A stretch of 64,000 bases of DNA, from positions 1,364,001 to 1,428,000 of the forward strand of contig CAVSDT010000001.1 in the NCBI GenBank assembly GCA_963726825.1. Direction: 5' to 3'. This DNA is from DATLGB01 sp963726825. GTDB taxonomy: Bacteria > Actinomycetota > Thermoleophilia > Solirubrobacterales > Solirubrobacteraceae. The notes below the pieces were generated by a model, which was given only the letters and a program-made list of their open reading frames with translations, searched no databases and was not told where the DNA came from. Both the position numbers and the translations under genes were made by a program. Below, one piece after another: positions 1 through 8,693 of this stretch (positions are counted from its first letter, which is position 1; each line of letters opens with the position of its first letter).

Positions 1-1178
1 TCGTTCTGCGCGCTGACCGCCCGCTCGGGGTGCTCCCACTCCGGGTCCTTCTGCAGCGCCTCGTAGACGCGGTCGTTGAACGTCCAGCCCGCCCGCAGCC
101 GCGACCAGATCCGGTACAGCGGCACGGTGGCCGTCATCCAGCGCAGCGGCTCGTCGATCGGCTGCTGGTACTGCTCGAACGGCGCCGCCCACTGCGGCGA
201 GCGCTGGAAGACGGCGAGCGAGTCGACGCGCTCGGCGATCGCGGGGACGACCTGCATCGAGCTCGCGCCGTTGCCGATCACCCCGACCCGCTTGCCCGTC
301 ACGTCGAGGTCGTCGGGCCAGCGCGCGGTGTGCACGACCGGGCCCCCGAAGTCGTCGAGCCCCGCGATCGTGGGGAGCTTGGGCCGGTTGAGCCCCCCGA
401 CGGCGGTGATGACGACCCGGAAGGACCGCTCGCTGCGGCGGCCGTCGCAGACCGTCACGACGGTCCAGCGCTGGGTCGGCTCGTCCCAGACCATCGACTC
501 GACGTGGGTGCCGAACTCGATCTGGTCGCGGATCGGCTCGGAGAGCTCCTCCAGGTAGGCATGGAGCTCGTCGCGCGTGGCGAACACGTGGCGCCACTCG
601 CGCGGCGCGAAGGAGAACGAGTACAGGGTGCTCGGCGTGTCGACCGCGGCGCCCGGATAGCGGTTCTCCAGCCACGTCCCGCCGACGGTCGGGTTCTTCT
701 CCACGACGGTGGCGGTGACGCCCGCCTCGGCCAGCCGGCGCGTCATGGCCAGGCCGGACAGCCCGGCGCCGACGACGAGCACGCCGGGGTCGGCGGCGAT
801 CGCGGGGACCGGCTCGGGGTCGTGGGCCACGCTGACCTCCTGGGCCAGCATGGGGCCGTACTCCTCGGGGACCTCCTCGCCCATCGAGACGGCGAGCATC
901 CGCACGAGGAGCTCGTGGGAGGGGGCGGCGAGCGCGACCGGCTTGCCGCCGAGCCACGCCGCGATGGCGGCGTAGGCGGCGCCGCGGATCTCGGCCTGCA
1001 CGGCCTCCGGAAGGCCGCCCGTGGGGTTGTCGTCGAGACCCCGGTTGCGGGTCGGCGCGTAGGGCTCGCGCAGCCACCGCTCGTCGCCGCTCAGCTGCAC
1101 CAGCAGCAGGCACAGGACGGGCACGTTGGCGACCGCGACAGCCTCGCGGAGGCGATCGTGATCGATGTGCGTGTCCAT
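1..1178 (-). CDS. Baeyer-Villiger-type flavin monooxygenase, HAPMO-like (3' end cut by window edge)
   Basis: FAD/NADPH-dependent monooxygenase expected to insert oxygen next to a ketone carbonyl. The first 392 residues are visible; the C-terminus lies beyond base 1. An N-terminal extension of about 130 residues precedes the FAD Rossmann motif GAGLSG (137-142). The type I BVMO fingerprint FGGPVVHTARWP (FxGxxxHxxxWP) lies near 275-288, and the NADPH-binding motif GNGASS near 301. Such an N-terminal domain is known in 4-hydroxyacetophenone monooxygenase, so an aryl or branched ketone substrate is an inference. Start is the ATG at 1178; no better start lies upstream. It diverges from the zinc-ribbon/HyuAB operon, across a shared 97-nt region with a palindrome, which suggests joint control. 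Confidence 0.85.
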   Translation of the reverse strand, partial: MDTHIDHDRLREAVAVANVPVLCLLLVQLSGDERWLREPYAPTRNRGLDDNPTGGLPEAVQAEIRGAAYAAIAAWLGGKPVALAAPSHELLVRMLAVSMGEEVPEEYGPMLAQEVSVAHDPEPVPAIAADPGVLVVGAGLSGLAMTRRLAEAGVTATVVEKNPTVGGTWLENRYPGAAVDTPSTLYSFSFAPREWRHVFATRDELHAYLEELSEPIRDQIEFGTHVESMVWDEPTQRWTVVTVCDGRRSERSFRVVITAVGGLNRPKLPTIAGLDDFGGPVVHTARWPDDLDVTGKRVGVIGNGASSMQVVPAIAERVDSLAVFQRSPQWAAPFEQYQQPIDEPLRWMTATVPLYRIWSRLRAGWTFNDRVYEALQKDPEWEHPERAVSAQN

Positions 1179-1190
1179 GTCGGCGCTCCC

Positions 1191-1218
1191 TTGCATTGTG
1201 CAGACCGGTCGGTACATT
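1191..1218 (+). promoter_or_regulatory. Sigma-70-like promoter with palindromic operator in its spacer
   Basis: TTGCAT (1191-1196) and TACATT (1213-1218) are 16 nt apart on the + strand, a plausible -35/-10 pair for the zinc-ribbon/HyuAB operon. The perfect 8-bp palindrome GACCGGTC (1203-1210) lies in the spacer, where a bound dimer would block polymerase. The TetR gene at 7693 is the obvious candidate ligand, but this is inference. The small gene has a purine-rich Shine-Dalgarno (gagggagagagag) before its ATG, so this transcript has a leader. Confidence 0.4.
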
Positions 1219-1275
1219 AGTGCCGAAGCGCGCAAGTTCAACCGCACCCGGCGCGCCTGAGGGAGAGAGAGATCC

Positions 1276-1497
1276 ATGCACACGTTTCCACGGCCGACCG
1301 AGCTGCGAGTCTCGGTCGAGCGAGAGTCCGTCGACGGCACCTGCGACGCCTGCGGGGCATCGGCGCTCGCGGCGTATCCCGTCCTGAGCGAGGGGGGCTG
1401 GTTCCAGGTCGTCAAGTGCCAGGAGTGCCTGGCCTCGAAGTCGCGGGAGCCCTGGAACCTGATGGGCCCGATCACCAACCTCGCGGACCAGGTCTGA
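1276..1497 (+). CDS. 73-aa zinc-ribbon protein, putative small subunit of HyuAB-type carboxylase/hydrolase
   Basis: Small soluble protein with two paired cysteine motifs, CDAC near 22-25 and CQEC near 49-52, spaced as in a zinc ribbon, followed by a conserved-looking tail REPWNLMGPI. A strong purine-rich ribosome-binding site precedes the ATG. Its stop overlaps the HyuA start (TGATG), so the two are translationally coupled. Known ketone carboxylases of the HyuA/HyuB superfamily (acetone and acetophenone carboxylase) carry an additional small, metal-binding subunit. By position and size this protein could play that part, but I do not recognise it as a member of a named family. It could instead be a regulator or metal chaperone. 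Confidence 0.7.
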   Translation: MHTFPRPTELRVSVERESVDGTCDACGASALAAYPVLSEGGWFQVVKCQECLASKSREPWNLMGPITNLADQV

Positions 1498-3533
1498 TGC
1501 TCGGGGTCGACGTCGGCGGCACGTTCACGGACGTCGTCGCCTTCCGCGACGGCAAGATCGTCACCGCCAAGATCCCGACGGACGTCCGCGAGACCGAGAA
1601 GGGCGTCCTCGAGGGCGCGTCGGAGCTCGGGGTCGACGGCTCCGCGGTCTTCAACCACGCCAGCACCGCGGGCCTGAACGCGATCATCACCCGGCGGCTG
1701 CCGAAGATCGCGTTCCTCACGACGGAGGGCCACCGCGACATCCTCGACATCGGGCGCGCATGGCGCCCGCTCGGCGCGATGACCGACCCGACGTGGCGGC
1801 GCTCCTTCGGCGACGCCAGCGCCCCGCTGGTCCCCCGCTACCTGCGCCGCGGCATCTCCGAGCGCCTGACCGCGACGGGCGACACCCTCATGCCGCTCGA
1901 CGAGGACCAGGCCCGCGAGCAGCTGCAGGTGCTCAAGCGCTGCGACGTCGAGGGCGTGGCCATCTGCCTGATCAACGCCTACGTCGACGCCAAGCACGAG
2001 GTGCGCCTGCGCGAGCTGGTCGCCGAGGAGCTGGGGGCGGACCTGCCGTGCTCGATCTCCTCCGACGTCTCGCCGCTGGCCAAGGAGTACGCGCGCTCGT
2101 CGACCACCGTCGTCGACGTGTTCATGAAGATCATCTACACGAGCTACTCCGAGCGTCTGGGCTCCGGCTTGAAGGACCTCGGCTTCGACGGCCGGCTGAA
2201 CTTCGCCGACTGCGCGGCCATGCTCGTGGACTCCGGCTTCGCGATGGAGGCGCCGTACCGGATCGTCTTCTCCGGCCCGGCCGCCGGCACCGTCTCCGGC
2301 GCGCACTTCGGTGCCCTGATCGGGGACGCGAACCTCCTCTGCGCCGACGTCGGCGGGACGAGCTGCGACATCTCCATCGTCACCGAGGGCGAGCCGTTCG
2401 TGCAGACGGAGTTCGAGCTCGAGCACGACCTGATCGTCAACGCGCTGTCGAACGAGATCTCCTCCATCGGCGCCGGCGGCGGCTCGATCGTCTCGATCTC
2501 CGACGCCGGCGAGCTGCGCGTCGGCCCCGCCTCCGCGGGCGCCGACCCCGGGCCGGCGTGCTACGGCAAGGGCGGCACCCAGCCGACCATGACGGACGCC
2601 TGCCTGCTGATGGGCATCCTCGATCCCGAGCGCTTCGCCGGCGGCCGCATGGCCCTCGACGTCGACGCGGCCAAGGCGGCCTTCGACGGGCTCGAGACGA
2701 CGATCGACGCCGACCAGCGCGCGCCGCAGGCCTACGCGATGGGCCTCAACAACATCGCCGAGGGCATCGTCAACATCGCCGTCAAGCACGGCGTGGACCC
2801 GCGCGACTACTCCCTGCTGGCCTACGGCGCGGCCGGCCCGATGCTGCTGCCCGCGACGCTCGACCTCGTGCGCGCCCGCCGCGTGATCGTCCCGCCGCAC
2901 CCGGGGCTGTTCAGCGCCCTGGGCCTGCTCTCCTCCGACCTCGTCTACGCCGACAGCCGCAGCGCCTACACGGTGCTCACGCCGGAGTCGGCGGCCGAGA
3001 TCGACGGCGTCTACACGCAGATGGAGGACAGCCTGCGCCAGCGCCTCGGCGCCGACGCCGAGGACGTCCGCTTCGAGCGCGCGATGGACGCGCGCCTGGT
3101 CGGGCAGACCTGGGACACGCCGTTCGTCACCGTTCCCAACGGGACGATCGACGCGGACGCGATCGCGCAGATGATCGAGGCGTTCCACGTCGAGTACGAG
3201 GCACGCGCGGGCAACCGCTTCGACGTGCTCCCCGTGCAGGGCGTGACCTACCGCGTCCAGGCGGTCGTGGCCGTGGACAAGGTCAGCTACCCCGAGGCCG
3301 GTGAGCGCAACGGGACCCCCCTGGCGGCGACGGGCACGATCCAGCTGCGCGACCTCGACGGCACGACCTACGACGCCGAGGAGTACGAGCGGTCCGGCCT
3401 CCATGCCGGCGACCGCATCGAGGGCCCCGCGGTGATCCGCGAGGAGCTGTCCACGACGCGTGTCGGCACCGGCCAGGTGGCCACCGTCGGCAGATACGGA
3501 GAACTGGTGATCGAGCGAGGGACGGACCGATGA
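1497..3533 (+). CDS. Hydantoinase/oxoprolinase/ketone-carboxylase family, A subunit (HyuA-like)
   Basis: ATP-dependent subunit of the hydantoinase A / acetone carboxylase superfamily; 678 residues, normal for HyuA (about 650-710). The ASKHA-type phosphate-1 loop GVDVGGTFTDVV is at the extreme N-terminus, the second loop CADVGGTSCDIS near 283, and the family signatures GAGGGSIVSI and SAGADPGPACYG near 325-360. The family uses ATP to phosphorylate a carbonyl/amide oxygen before hydrolysis or carboxylation. The start overlaps the upstream stop, and its own stop overlaps the HyuB start by 4 nt. The adjoining CoA ligase and SDR favour a ketone carboxylation role over hydantoin or 5-oxoproline hydrolysis, but the sequence alone does not settle the substrate. 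Confidence 0.88.
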   Translation: MLGVDVGGTFTDVVAFRDGKIVTAKIPTDVRETEKGVLEGASELGVDGSAVFNHASTAGLNAIITRRLPKIAFLTTEGHRDILDIGRAWRPLGAMTDPTWRRSFGDASAPLVPRYLRRGISERLTATGDTLMPLDEDQAREQLQVLKRCDVEGVAICLINAYVDAKHEVRLRELVAEELGADLPCSISSDVSPLAKEYARSSTTVVDVFMKIIYTSYSERLGSGLKDLGFDGRLNFADCAAMLVDSGFAMEAPYRIVFSGPAAGTVSGAHFGALIGDANLLCADVGGTSCDISIVTEGEPFVQTEFELEHDLIVNALSNEISSIGAGGGSIVSISDAGELRVGPASAGADPGPACYGKGGTQPTMTDACLLMGILDPERFAGGRMALDVDAAKAAFDGLETTIDADQRAPQAYAMGLNNIAEGIVNIAVKHGVDPRDYSLLAYGAAGPMLLPATLDLVRARRVIVPPHPGLFSALGLLSSDLVYADSRSAYTVLTPESAAEIDGVYTQMEDSLRQRLGADAEDVRFERAMDARLVGQTWDTPFVTVPNGTIDADAIAQMIEAFHVEYEARAGNRFDVLPVQGVTYRVQAVVAVDKVSYPEAGERNGTPLAATGTIQLRDLDGTTYDAEEYERSGLHAGDRIEGPAVIREELSTTRVGTGQVATVGRYGELVIERGTDR

Positions 3534-5479
3534 GCACCACCCATGAGACCGAGCAGGACCCGACCCTGCTGCGCGACCTGTCCGAGGCCGACTTCGAGGC
3601 CCGCTACGGGTGCGACCGCTTCACCGCGACCGTGCTCGCCAACCGCTACCGCTACGCCGTCGACCACATGTGCGCGGGACTGCTCAACAACGCGTTCTCG
3701 ATCATCCTGCGTGACTGGTACGACTTCGCCGCCACCATCGCGGGCCCGCCGTCGCAGAACTACTCGATGCCGGCCGTGTCGAACTCGCTCGTGCTGTTCC
3801 TCGGCACGATGACCGACGCGATCCGCAACACCGTCGAGGAGTACGGGCCGGAGAACCTCAAGCCGGGTGACGTCCTCATCTGCAACGACCCCTACCGCGT
3901 GGGGACGCACGTCAACGACATCTGCTTCATCCGCCCGGTCTTCCACGACGGGGAGATCGCGGGCTTCGTCAACCTCCAGGCGCACATGCTCGACATGGGC
4001 GGGTCGGTCCCGGGCGGCTTCTCGGGCACGAAGCGCAACGTGTACGAGAACGGCGTGGTGATCGCGCCGCAGCTGCTGTACTCCGCGGACGAGCCGGTCC
4101 GCTCCGCCTGGTCGCTGATCTTCGACAACGCCCGCTTCGGCGACGTCCTGCTGCCGGACATCAAGACGATCTACGAGAACCTCCGCCTCGGCGAGCGGCT
4201 CATGAACGAGACGATCGAGCGCTACGGCGTCGAGGCCTTCCAGGGCTCGATGCGCTACGCGTGCGACGTCGCCGGCGAGGCCATGCGCACCGCGCTCGAG
4301 CGCCTCCCCGACGGCGACTACGAGGGCGAGGACCGGATCGACTGCGACGGCGTCGACGACGAGGAGGAGTTCACCGTCCGGGTCAAGATCCGCGTGCGCG
4401 GCGGGAAGGCCGAGATCGACATGTCGGGCTCCTCGCGGCAGGCGCGGACGTCGATCAACGCCGGATGGCTGGACGCGAAGACCGCGATCGGGGTGGCGTT
4501 CAAGTTCCTCATCGACCGGTCGACGCCGTTCACCTCGGCGACGTTCCGCGACATCGACATCCTGCTGCCGGAGGGGTCGCTCGTCAGCGCGCTGCCGCCG
4601 GACGGGGTGATCTTCCTCTACTGGGAGTCCACGATGCCGCTGGTCAACGCGATCCTGCGCGCGCTCGAGCACGCGGTCGGCGACAACGCCGTCGGCGGTG
4701 ACTACGGGTCGCTGTCGATCCACAACGCCAACGGGGCGACGGCCGACGGCACGCCGTGGGCGACGATGGCGCAGTGCGGCGGCGAGCACGGACCGTGGGG
4801 CGCGACGTCGGCCGGCGACGCGGACTCCTACACGGTGTTCTACCTCGCCAACAACATCGACCCGGCCACGGAGGCCATCGAGGCTGACTTCCCCGTGCTC
4901 GTGATGCGCAAGGAGTACGTCGCCGACACCGCCGGCGCCGGCTTCAACCGCGGCGGCGCCGCTGTGCTCAAGGACACGCTGTGGACGGAGGGGGTGCAGC
5001 ACTACTCCTCGCCGATGCACGTCAAGTCGGCGTCCGGGTTCGGCGTCGGCGGCGCGGAGGAGGGCCAGCGGGGCGCGGTCTGGGTCTTCGAGCCCGACGC
5101 GTTCGACCAGTCCAAGCTGATCCCGCTGGAGGCATCGACCTACAAGGGCTCGACACCGGTCGCCGGGGTGCTCGACGACGACAACGCCCTGGCACCGGAC
5201 GGGAAGGGCGAGTACTTCTTCTTCGCCCGCGTCCCCGTCTGGGACACCAAGCCCAACACGGTCTTCCGCTACCTGACCAACGGCGGCGGCGGGTTCGGCA
5301 GCCCGCTCGAGCGTGACCCGGAGCGGGTCAAGCGCGACGTGCGCGACGGCTACGTGTCGATCGACGGCGCACTGCGCGACTACGGCGTCGTGATCACGGG
5401 CGACCCCGACCACGACCCCGAGGGCCTCGAGCTCGACGTCGACGCGACGCAGGCCAAGCGGGCCGAGCTGCAGGGCTGA
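3530..5479 (+). CDS. Hydantoinase/oxoprolinase/ketone-carboxylase family, B subunit (HyuB-like)
   Basis: Partner subunit of the preceding HyuA, 649 residues against roughly 520-780 in the family. Family-typical stretches include NDPYRVGTHVNDICFIRPVF near 122-141, a segment on exclusion of water and substrate handling around GGSVPGGFSGTKRNVYENG (about 161-180), and the Gly-rich end NGGGGFGSPLERDPE near 584-598. In acetone carboxylase-type complexes the A and B subunits together carry ATP and metal sites. It starts by ATGA overlap with HyuA, and its TGA overlaps the ATG of the SDR. Both imply stoichiometric coupled translation. Confidence 0.88.
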   Translation: MSTTHETEQDPTLLRDLSEADFEARYGCDRFTATVLANRYRYAVDHMCAGLLNNAFSIILRDWYDFAATIAGPPSQNYSMPAVSNSLVLFLGTMTDAIRNTVEEYGPENLKPGDVLICNDPYRVGTHVNDICFIRPVFHDGEIAGFVNLQAHMLDMGGSVPGGFSGTKRNVYENGVVIAPQLLYSADEPVRSAWSLIFDNARFGDVLLPDIKTIYENLRLGERLMNETIERYGVEAFQGSMRYACDVAGEAMRTALERLPDGDYEGEDRIDCDGVDDEEEFTVRVKIRVRGGKAEIDMSGSSRQARTSINAGWLDAKTAIGVAFKFLIDRSTPFTSATFRDIDILLPEGSLVSALPPDGVIFLYWESTMPLVNAILRALEHAVGDNAVGGDYGSLSIHNANGATADGTPWATMAQCGGEHGPWGATSAGDADSYTVFYLANNIDPATEAIEADFPVLVMRKEYVADTAGAGFNRGGAAVLKDTLWTEGVQHYSSPMHVKSASGFGVGGAEEGQRGAVWVFEPDAFDQSKLIPLEASTYKGSTPVAGVLDDDNALAPDGKGEYFFFARVPVWDTKPNTVFRYLTNGGGGFGSPLERDPERVKRDVRDGYVSIDGALRDYGVVITGDPDHDPEGLELDVDATQAKRAELQG

Positions 5480-6192
5480 TGGACCTCGACGGCCGGGTCG
5501 TCCTGATCACCGGGGCGGCCCGGGGCATCGGCCGGGCGTGCGCGGAGGAGCTCGCCGCGCACGGGGCCGCCGTCGGCGCGCTCGACCTGCTGGACCCGTC
5601 CGACACGGTCGCCGCGATCACGGCGGCCGGCGGGCGGGCGGCGGGGCGCGCGGCCGACGTCGGCGATCGCGCGGGCGTGCAGGCGGCGCTCGCGTCCCTG
5701 TCGGAGGAGCTCGGCGGCTGGGACGGCCTGGTCACCGCGGCCGGGATCTACGGGGAGACGACGGCGATCGAGGACCTCGACGAGGCCGAGGTCGACGCGG
5801 TGATGCGGGTCAACTTCAAGGGGACGCTCTGGTGCGTGCAGGCCGCGCTGGCCGGCGGTGTCTCGCGCGTGGTCTGCATCGGGTCGGTGGCGGGCAAGGT
5901 CGGCGGGGTCCTCGCCGGGCCCCACTACGCGGCCTCGAAGGGCGCGATCCACACGCTGGTCAAGTGGGCGGCGCGCTCGGTCGCCGCCGACGGCGTGATC
6001 GTCAACGGGATCGCCCCGGGTGCCGTGGAGACCCCGATGATCGAGGGCCGGCCGTACTCCGGCGACTACTGCCCGCTCGGCCGGCTCGGACAGCCGGAGG
6101 AGATCGCCCGCATCGCCCGGATGCTGTGCGGGCCCGACGCGGACTACATGACCGGCCAGGTGCTCGACGTCTCCGGGGGCTACGTCCTGTGA
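5479..6192 (+). CDS. SDR-family NAD(P)-dependent oxidoreductase
   Basis: Classical short-chain dehydrogenase of 237 residues. The cofactor motif TGAARGIG is near 12-19, the catalytic Ser is in the CIGSVAGKVGG segment (about 133-143), and the catalytic YAASK is near 153-157. The C-terminal TGQVLDVSGGYVL is typical of the family. It is embedded in the HyuAB/CoA-ligase operon with overlaps on both sides. A secondary-alcohol or beta-keto substrate is likely: either it feeds a ketone to HyuAB by oxidising an alcohol, or it reduces a 3-oxo product. The exact substrate cannot be told from sequence. Confidence 0.85.
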   Translation: MDLDGRVVLITGAARGIGRACAEELAAHGAAVGALDLLDPSDTVAAITAAGGRAAGRAADVGDRAGVQAALASLSEELGGWDGLVTAAGIYGETTAIEDLDEAEVDAVMRVNFKGTLWCVQAALAGGVSRVVCIGSVAGKVGGVLAGPHYAASKGAIHTLVKWAARSVAADGVIVNGIAPGAVETPMIEGRPYSGDYCPLGRLGQPEEIARIARMLCGPDADYMTGQVLDVSGGYVL

Positions 6193-7688
6193 TCAACACC
6201 TCGAGCGTGCTGACGCGCAACGCGGACCGCCGGCCGGACGCGGAGGCGCTGATCGGCGGCGGGTGCCGGCTGACCCACGCCCAGCTCCATGCCCGCGTGA
6301 GCGCGCTCGCGGCCGGGCTGCGCGAGCGTGGCGTCGGGCGCGGCGACGTCGTCGCCGTGCTGGCCGAGAACCGCACGGAGTACGTCGAGGTGGTGTTCGC
6401 GCTCAACCGGCTGGGGGCGGTCTTCCTGCTGCTCAACTACCGGCTCGCTCCGCCGGAGTGGACCTACATCCTCGATCACGCGGGCGCGTCGCTCGTGATC
6501 GCCGATCCCGCGTTGTGGGAGCGGCTCGCCACCGTCGCCCCCGAGCGCGACCGGCTGCTGTTCGGCGACGAGCTGCAGGCCCTGGCGGTGGCGCACGCCG
6601 GCGTCCACGTCCCCGACGCCGACGTCGCCCTCGACGACGTGCAGCGGCTGATGTACACGAGCGGGACCACGTCGCGGCCCAAGGGCGTGCCGCTGACGTA
6701 CGCCAACGCGATCTTCAAGACGCTCGGCCAGGCGGTCGAGTTCTCCATCACCGCCGCCGACCGGGTGCTGTGCGTCGGGCCGCTCTACCACGTCGGCGGC
6801 ATGGACCTCCCGGGCACCGGCGTCCTCGCCCAGGGCGGCTCGATGGTCGTGCTGGAGCGCTTCGATCCCGCCGCCGTGCTCGACGCGATCGAGGCCGAGC
6901 GACCCACCTGCGTGTGGCTCGCGCCGGCGATGGTCAACGCGCTGCTGCGCCGCGACGACCTGCTCCAGCGCGACCTCTCGAGCGTCCGCTTCATGATCAA
7001 CGGCGGCGAGAAGATGCCCGTCCCGCTGATGCGCCGGCTGCTCGAGGCGTTCGAGGACTGCTGGGTCGCCGACGCCTACGGCCTCACCGAGACGGTCGGC
7101 GGGGACACGTTCATGGACCGCGCGCACGTGCTCGACAAGCTCGGATCGGTCGGCAAGCCGCTGCTCCATCTCGAGCTGCGCATCGTCGATGCGCTCGGCG
7201 CGCCGCTGCCCGCGGGCGAGCTGGGGGAGATCGCGCTGCGCGGCCCGAAGGTGTTCACGGGGTACTGGCGCGACGAGCAGGCGACCGCGGACGCCATCCG
7301 CGACGGCTGGTTCCACACGGGCGACGTCGGGCGCCTGGACGAGGACGGCTACCTCTACATCGTCGATCGCAAGGGCGACATGATCATCTCGGGCGGCGAG
7401 AACGTCGCCTCCTCCGAGGTCGAGCGTGTCCTCTACGAGCACGAGGACGTGGTGGAGGCCGCCGTCGTCGCGCTCCCGGACGAGCGCTGGGGCGAGGTCC
7501 CGCAGGCGTTCGTCGTGCTGCGCGAGGGCGCCAGGCTCGACGCCGCGGGCGTCATCGCCCACTGCGAGGGGAGCCTGGCCCGCTACAAGGTGCCCAAGGC
7601 CGTGACGTTCGTGGACGCGCTGCCGCGCAACCCCTCGGGCAAGGTCCTCAAGCGCGAGCTGCGGGACCGGAATCCGGTCGAGGCGTGA
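6189..7688 (+). CDS. Acyl-CoA ligase (AMP-forming, ANL superfamily)
   Basis: 499-residue adenylate-forming ligase that activates a carboxylic acid with ATP and CoA. The P-loop MYTSGTTSRPKGVPLTY is near 155-171, the A5 motif AYGLTET near 296-302, the hinge/A8 motif GWFHTGDVGRLDEDGYLYIVDR near 374-395, SGGENVASSEVER near 400-412, and the A10 lysine in PRNPSGKVLKRELR near 479-492. The GTG start at 6189 overlaps the SDR stop. In the ketone-carboxylation reading it would activate the 3-oxoacid made by HyuAB to its CoA thioester. Medium-chain or aromatic acids are equally compatible with the sequence. Confidence 0.85.
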   Translation: MINTSSVLTRNADRRPDAEALIGGGCRLTHAQLHARVSALAAGLRERGVGRGDVVAVLAENRTEYVEVVFALNRLGAVFLLLNYRLAPPEWTYILDHAGASLVIADPALWERLATVAPERDRLLFGDELQALAVAHAGVHVPDADVALDDVQRLMYTSGTTSRPKGVPLTYANAIFKTLGQAVEFSITAADRVLCVGPLYHVGGMDLPGTGVLAQGGSMVVLERFDPAAVLDAIEAERPTCVWLAPAMVNALLRRDDLLQRDLSSVRFMINGGEKMPVPLMRRLLEAFEDCWVADAYGLTETVGGDTFMDRAHVLDKLGSVGKPLLHLELRIVDALGAPLPAGELGEIALRGPKVFTGYWRDEQATADAIRDGWFHTGDVGRLDEDGYLYIVDRKGDMIISGGENVASSEVERVLYEHEDVVEAAVVALPDERWGEVPQAFVVLREGARLDAAGVIAHCEGSLARYKVPKAVTFVDALPRNPSGKVLKRELRDRNPVEA

Positions 7689-7692
7689 GCTG

Positions 7693-8301
7693 ATGACCGG
7701 GCGCGGCCGTACGATCGGGCGCGTGGCGGTCGCCGGTGTCCCCGATCAGAAGGCCCTCATCCGCGAGCGGGCGGCGGAGCTGTTCGCGACCCGCGGCTAC
7801 CACGCGACGGGCATCGAGGACATCTCGCAGGCGGTGGGGCTGGGGCGCGGGGCGCTCTATCACCACATCAAGAGCAAGGAGCAGCTGCTCTTCGACATCT
7901 CCACGCTCGGCCTGCAGGACCTGATCGACATCACGGAGCCGATCGTCGGCTCGGCGCGCGACCCCGAGGCCAAGCTGCGCGAGATGGGGCGGGCGCTGAT
8001 GCGCAACATCGCCGACAACCGCTCGGCGCTGACGGTCTGCTTCCGCGAGGTCGACCTGATGACGCCGCCCTACCGCGATCGCCTCGTCCAGCACCGGCTC
8101 GTCTACCAGCGCCAGTGGGAGGCCGTGCTCGACGAGGGCGTCGCCGCCGGCGTCTTCAGTCCGATGGACCCGCTGGTCGTGATGGGCGTGCTCGGCATGC
8201 ACAACTACTCCTACCTGTGGCTGCACGAGGGCCGGCTGCCGCCGGAGGCGATCGCCGACGTCTTCTGCGACGTGCTCCTGGGCGGCCTGCGGGCTACTTG
8301 A
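7693..8301 (+). CDS. TetR/AcrR-family transcriptional regulator
   Basis: 202 residues with an N-terminal TetR helix-turn-helix: IRERAAELFATRGYHATGIE then ISQAVGLGRGALYHHIKSKEQLL (about 23-67), then a helical ligand-binding domain. It lies 4 nt after the CoA ligase gene, so it is probably the last gene of the catabolic operon and its local repressor. A GTG at 7723 inside the frame is an alternative start that would still keep the DNA-binding domain. The palindrome at 1203-1210 is the nearest operator candidate. Its last codons overlap by 8 nt with the convergent FKBP gene. Confidence 0.85.
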   Translation: MTGRGRTIGRVAVAGVPDQKALIRERAAELFATRGYHATGIEDISQAVGLGRGALYHHIKSKEQLLFDISTLGLQDLIDITEPIVGSARDPEAKLREMGRALMRNIADNRSALTVCFREVDLMTPPYRDRLVQHRLVYQRQWEAVLDEGVAAGVFSPMDPLVVMGVLGMHNYSYLWLHEGRLPPEAIADVFCDVLLGGLRAT

Positions 8302-8671
8302 CGCCGATGAGGTCCACGACGAAGACGAGCGTCTCGTCGGGCCCGATGACCCCGCCGGCGCCGCGCTTGCCGTAGCCGAGCATCGGGGGGATGGTGATGC
8401 GGCGGCGGCCGCCGACCTTCATGCCGGCGACGCCCTGGTCCCAGCCCTGGATGACCTGGCCCTTGCCGAGGCCGAACTTGAACGTCGACCCGCGGTCCCA
8501 CGAGGCGTCGAACTCCTGGCCGGTCGACCACGAGACCCCGACGTAGTGGACCTCGACCGTCTGGCCGCTCGTGGCCTCGTCGCCCGTTCCGGCCTCGAGG
8601 TCCTCGATCTCGAGCTGGTAGGACGGCGCGCCCTCGGGGATCTCGATGGACGGCTTCTCGTTCGGGGCCAT
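8294..8671 (-). CDS. FKBP-type peptidyl-prolyl cis-trans isomerase
   Basis: 125-residue single-domain FKBP: VEVHYVGVSWSTGQEFDASWDRG near 40-62, FGLGKGQVIQGWDQGVAGMKVGGRRRITIPP near 66-96, and LGYGKRGAGGVIGPDETLVFVVDLI near 98-122, all hallmark segments including the Trp floor of the active site. No signal peptide, so cytosolic proline isomerase/chaperone. The ATG at 8671 follows a TACCGT hexamer by 7 nt with no Shine-Dalgarno, suggesting a leaderless mRNA. Its 3' end overlaps the convergent TetR gene. Confidence 0.9.
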   Translation of the reverse strand: MAPNEKPSIEIPEGAPSYQLEIEDLEAGTGDEATSGQTVEVHYVGVSWSTGQEFDASWDRGSTFKFGLGKGQVIQGWDQGVAGMKVGGRRRITIPPMLGYGKRGAGGVIGPDETLVFVVDLIGVK

Positions 8672-8693
8672 GCCCAGGACGGTATCGGCCGCG

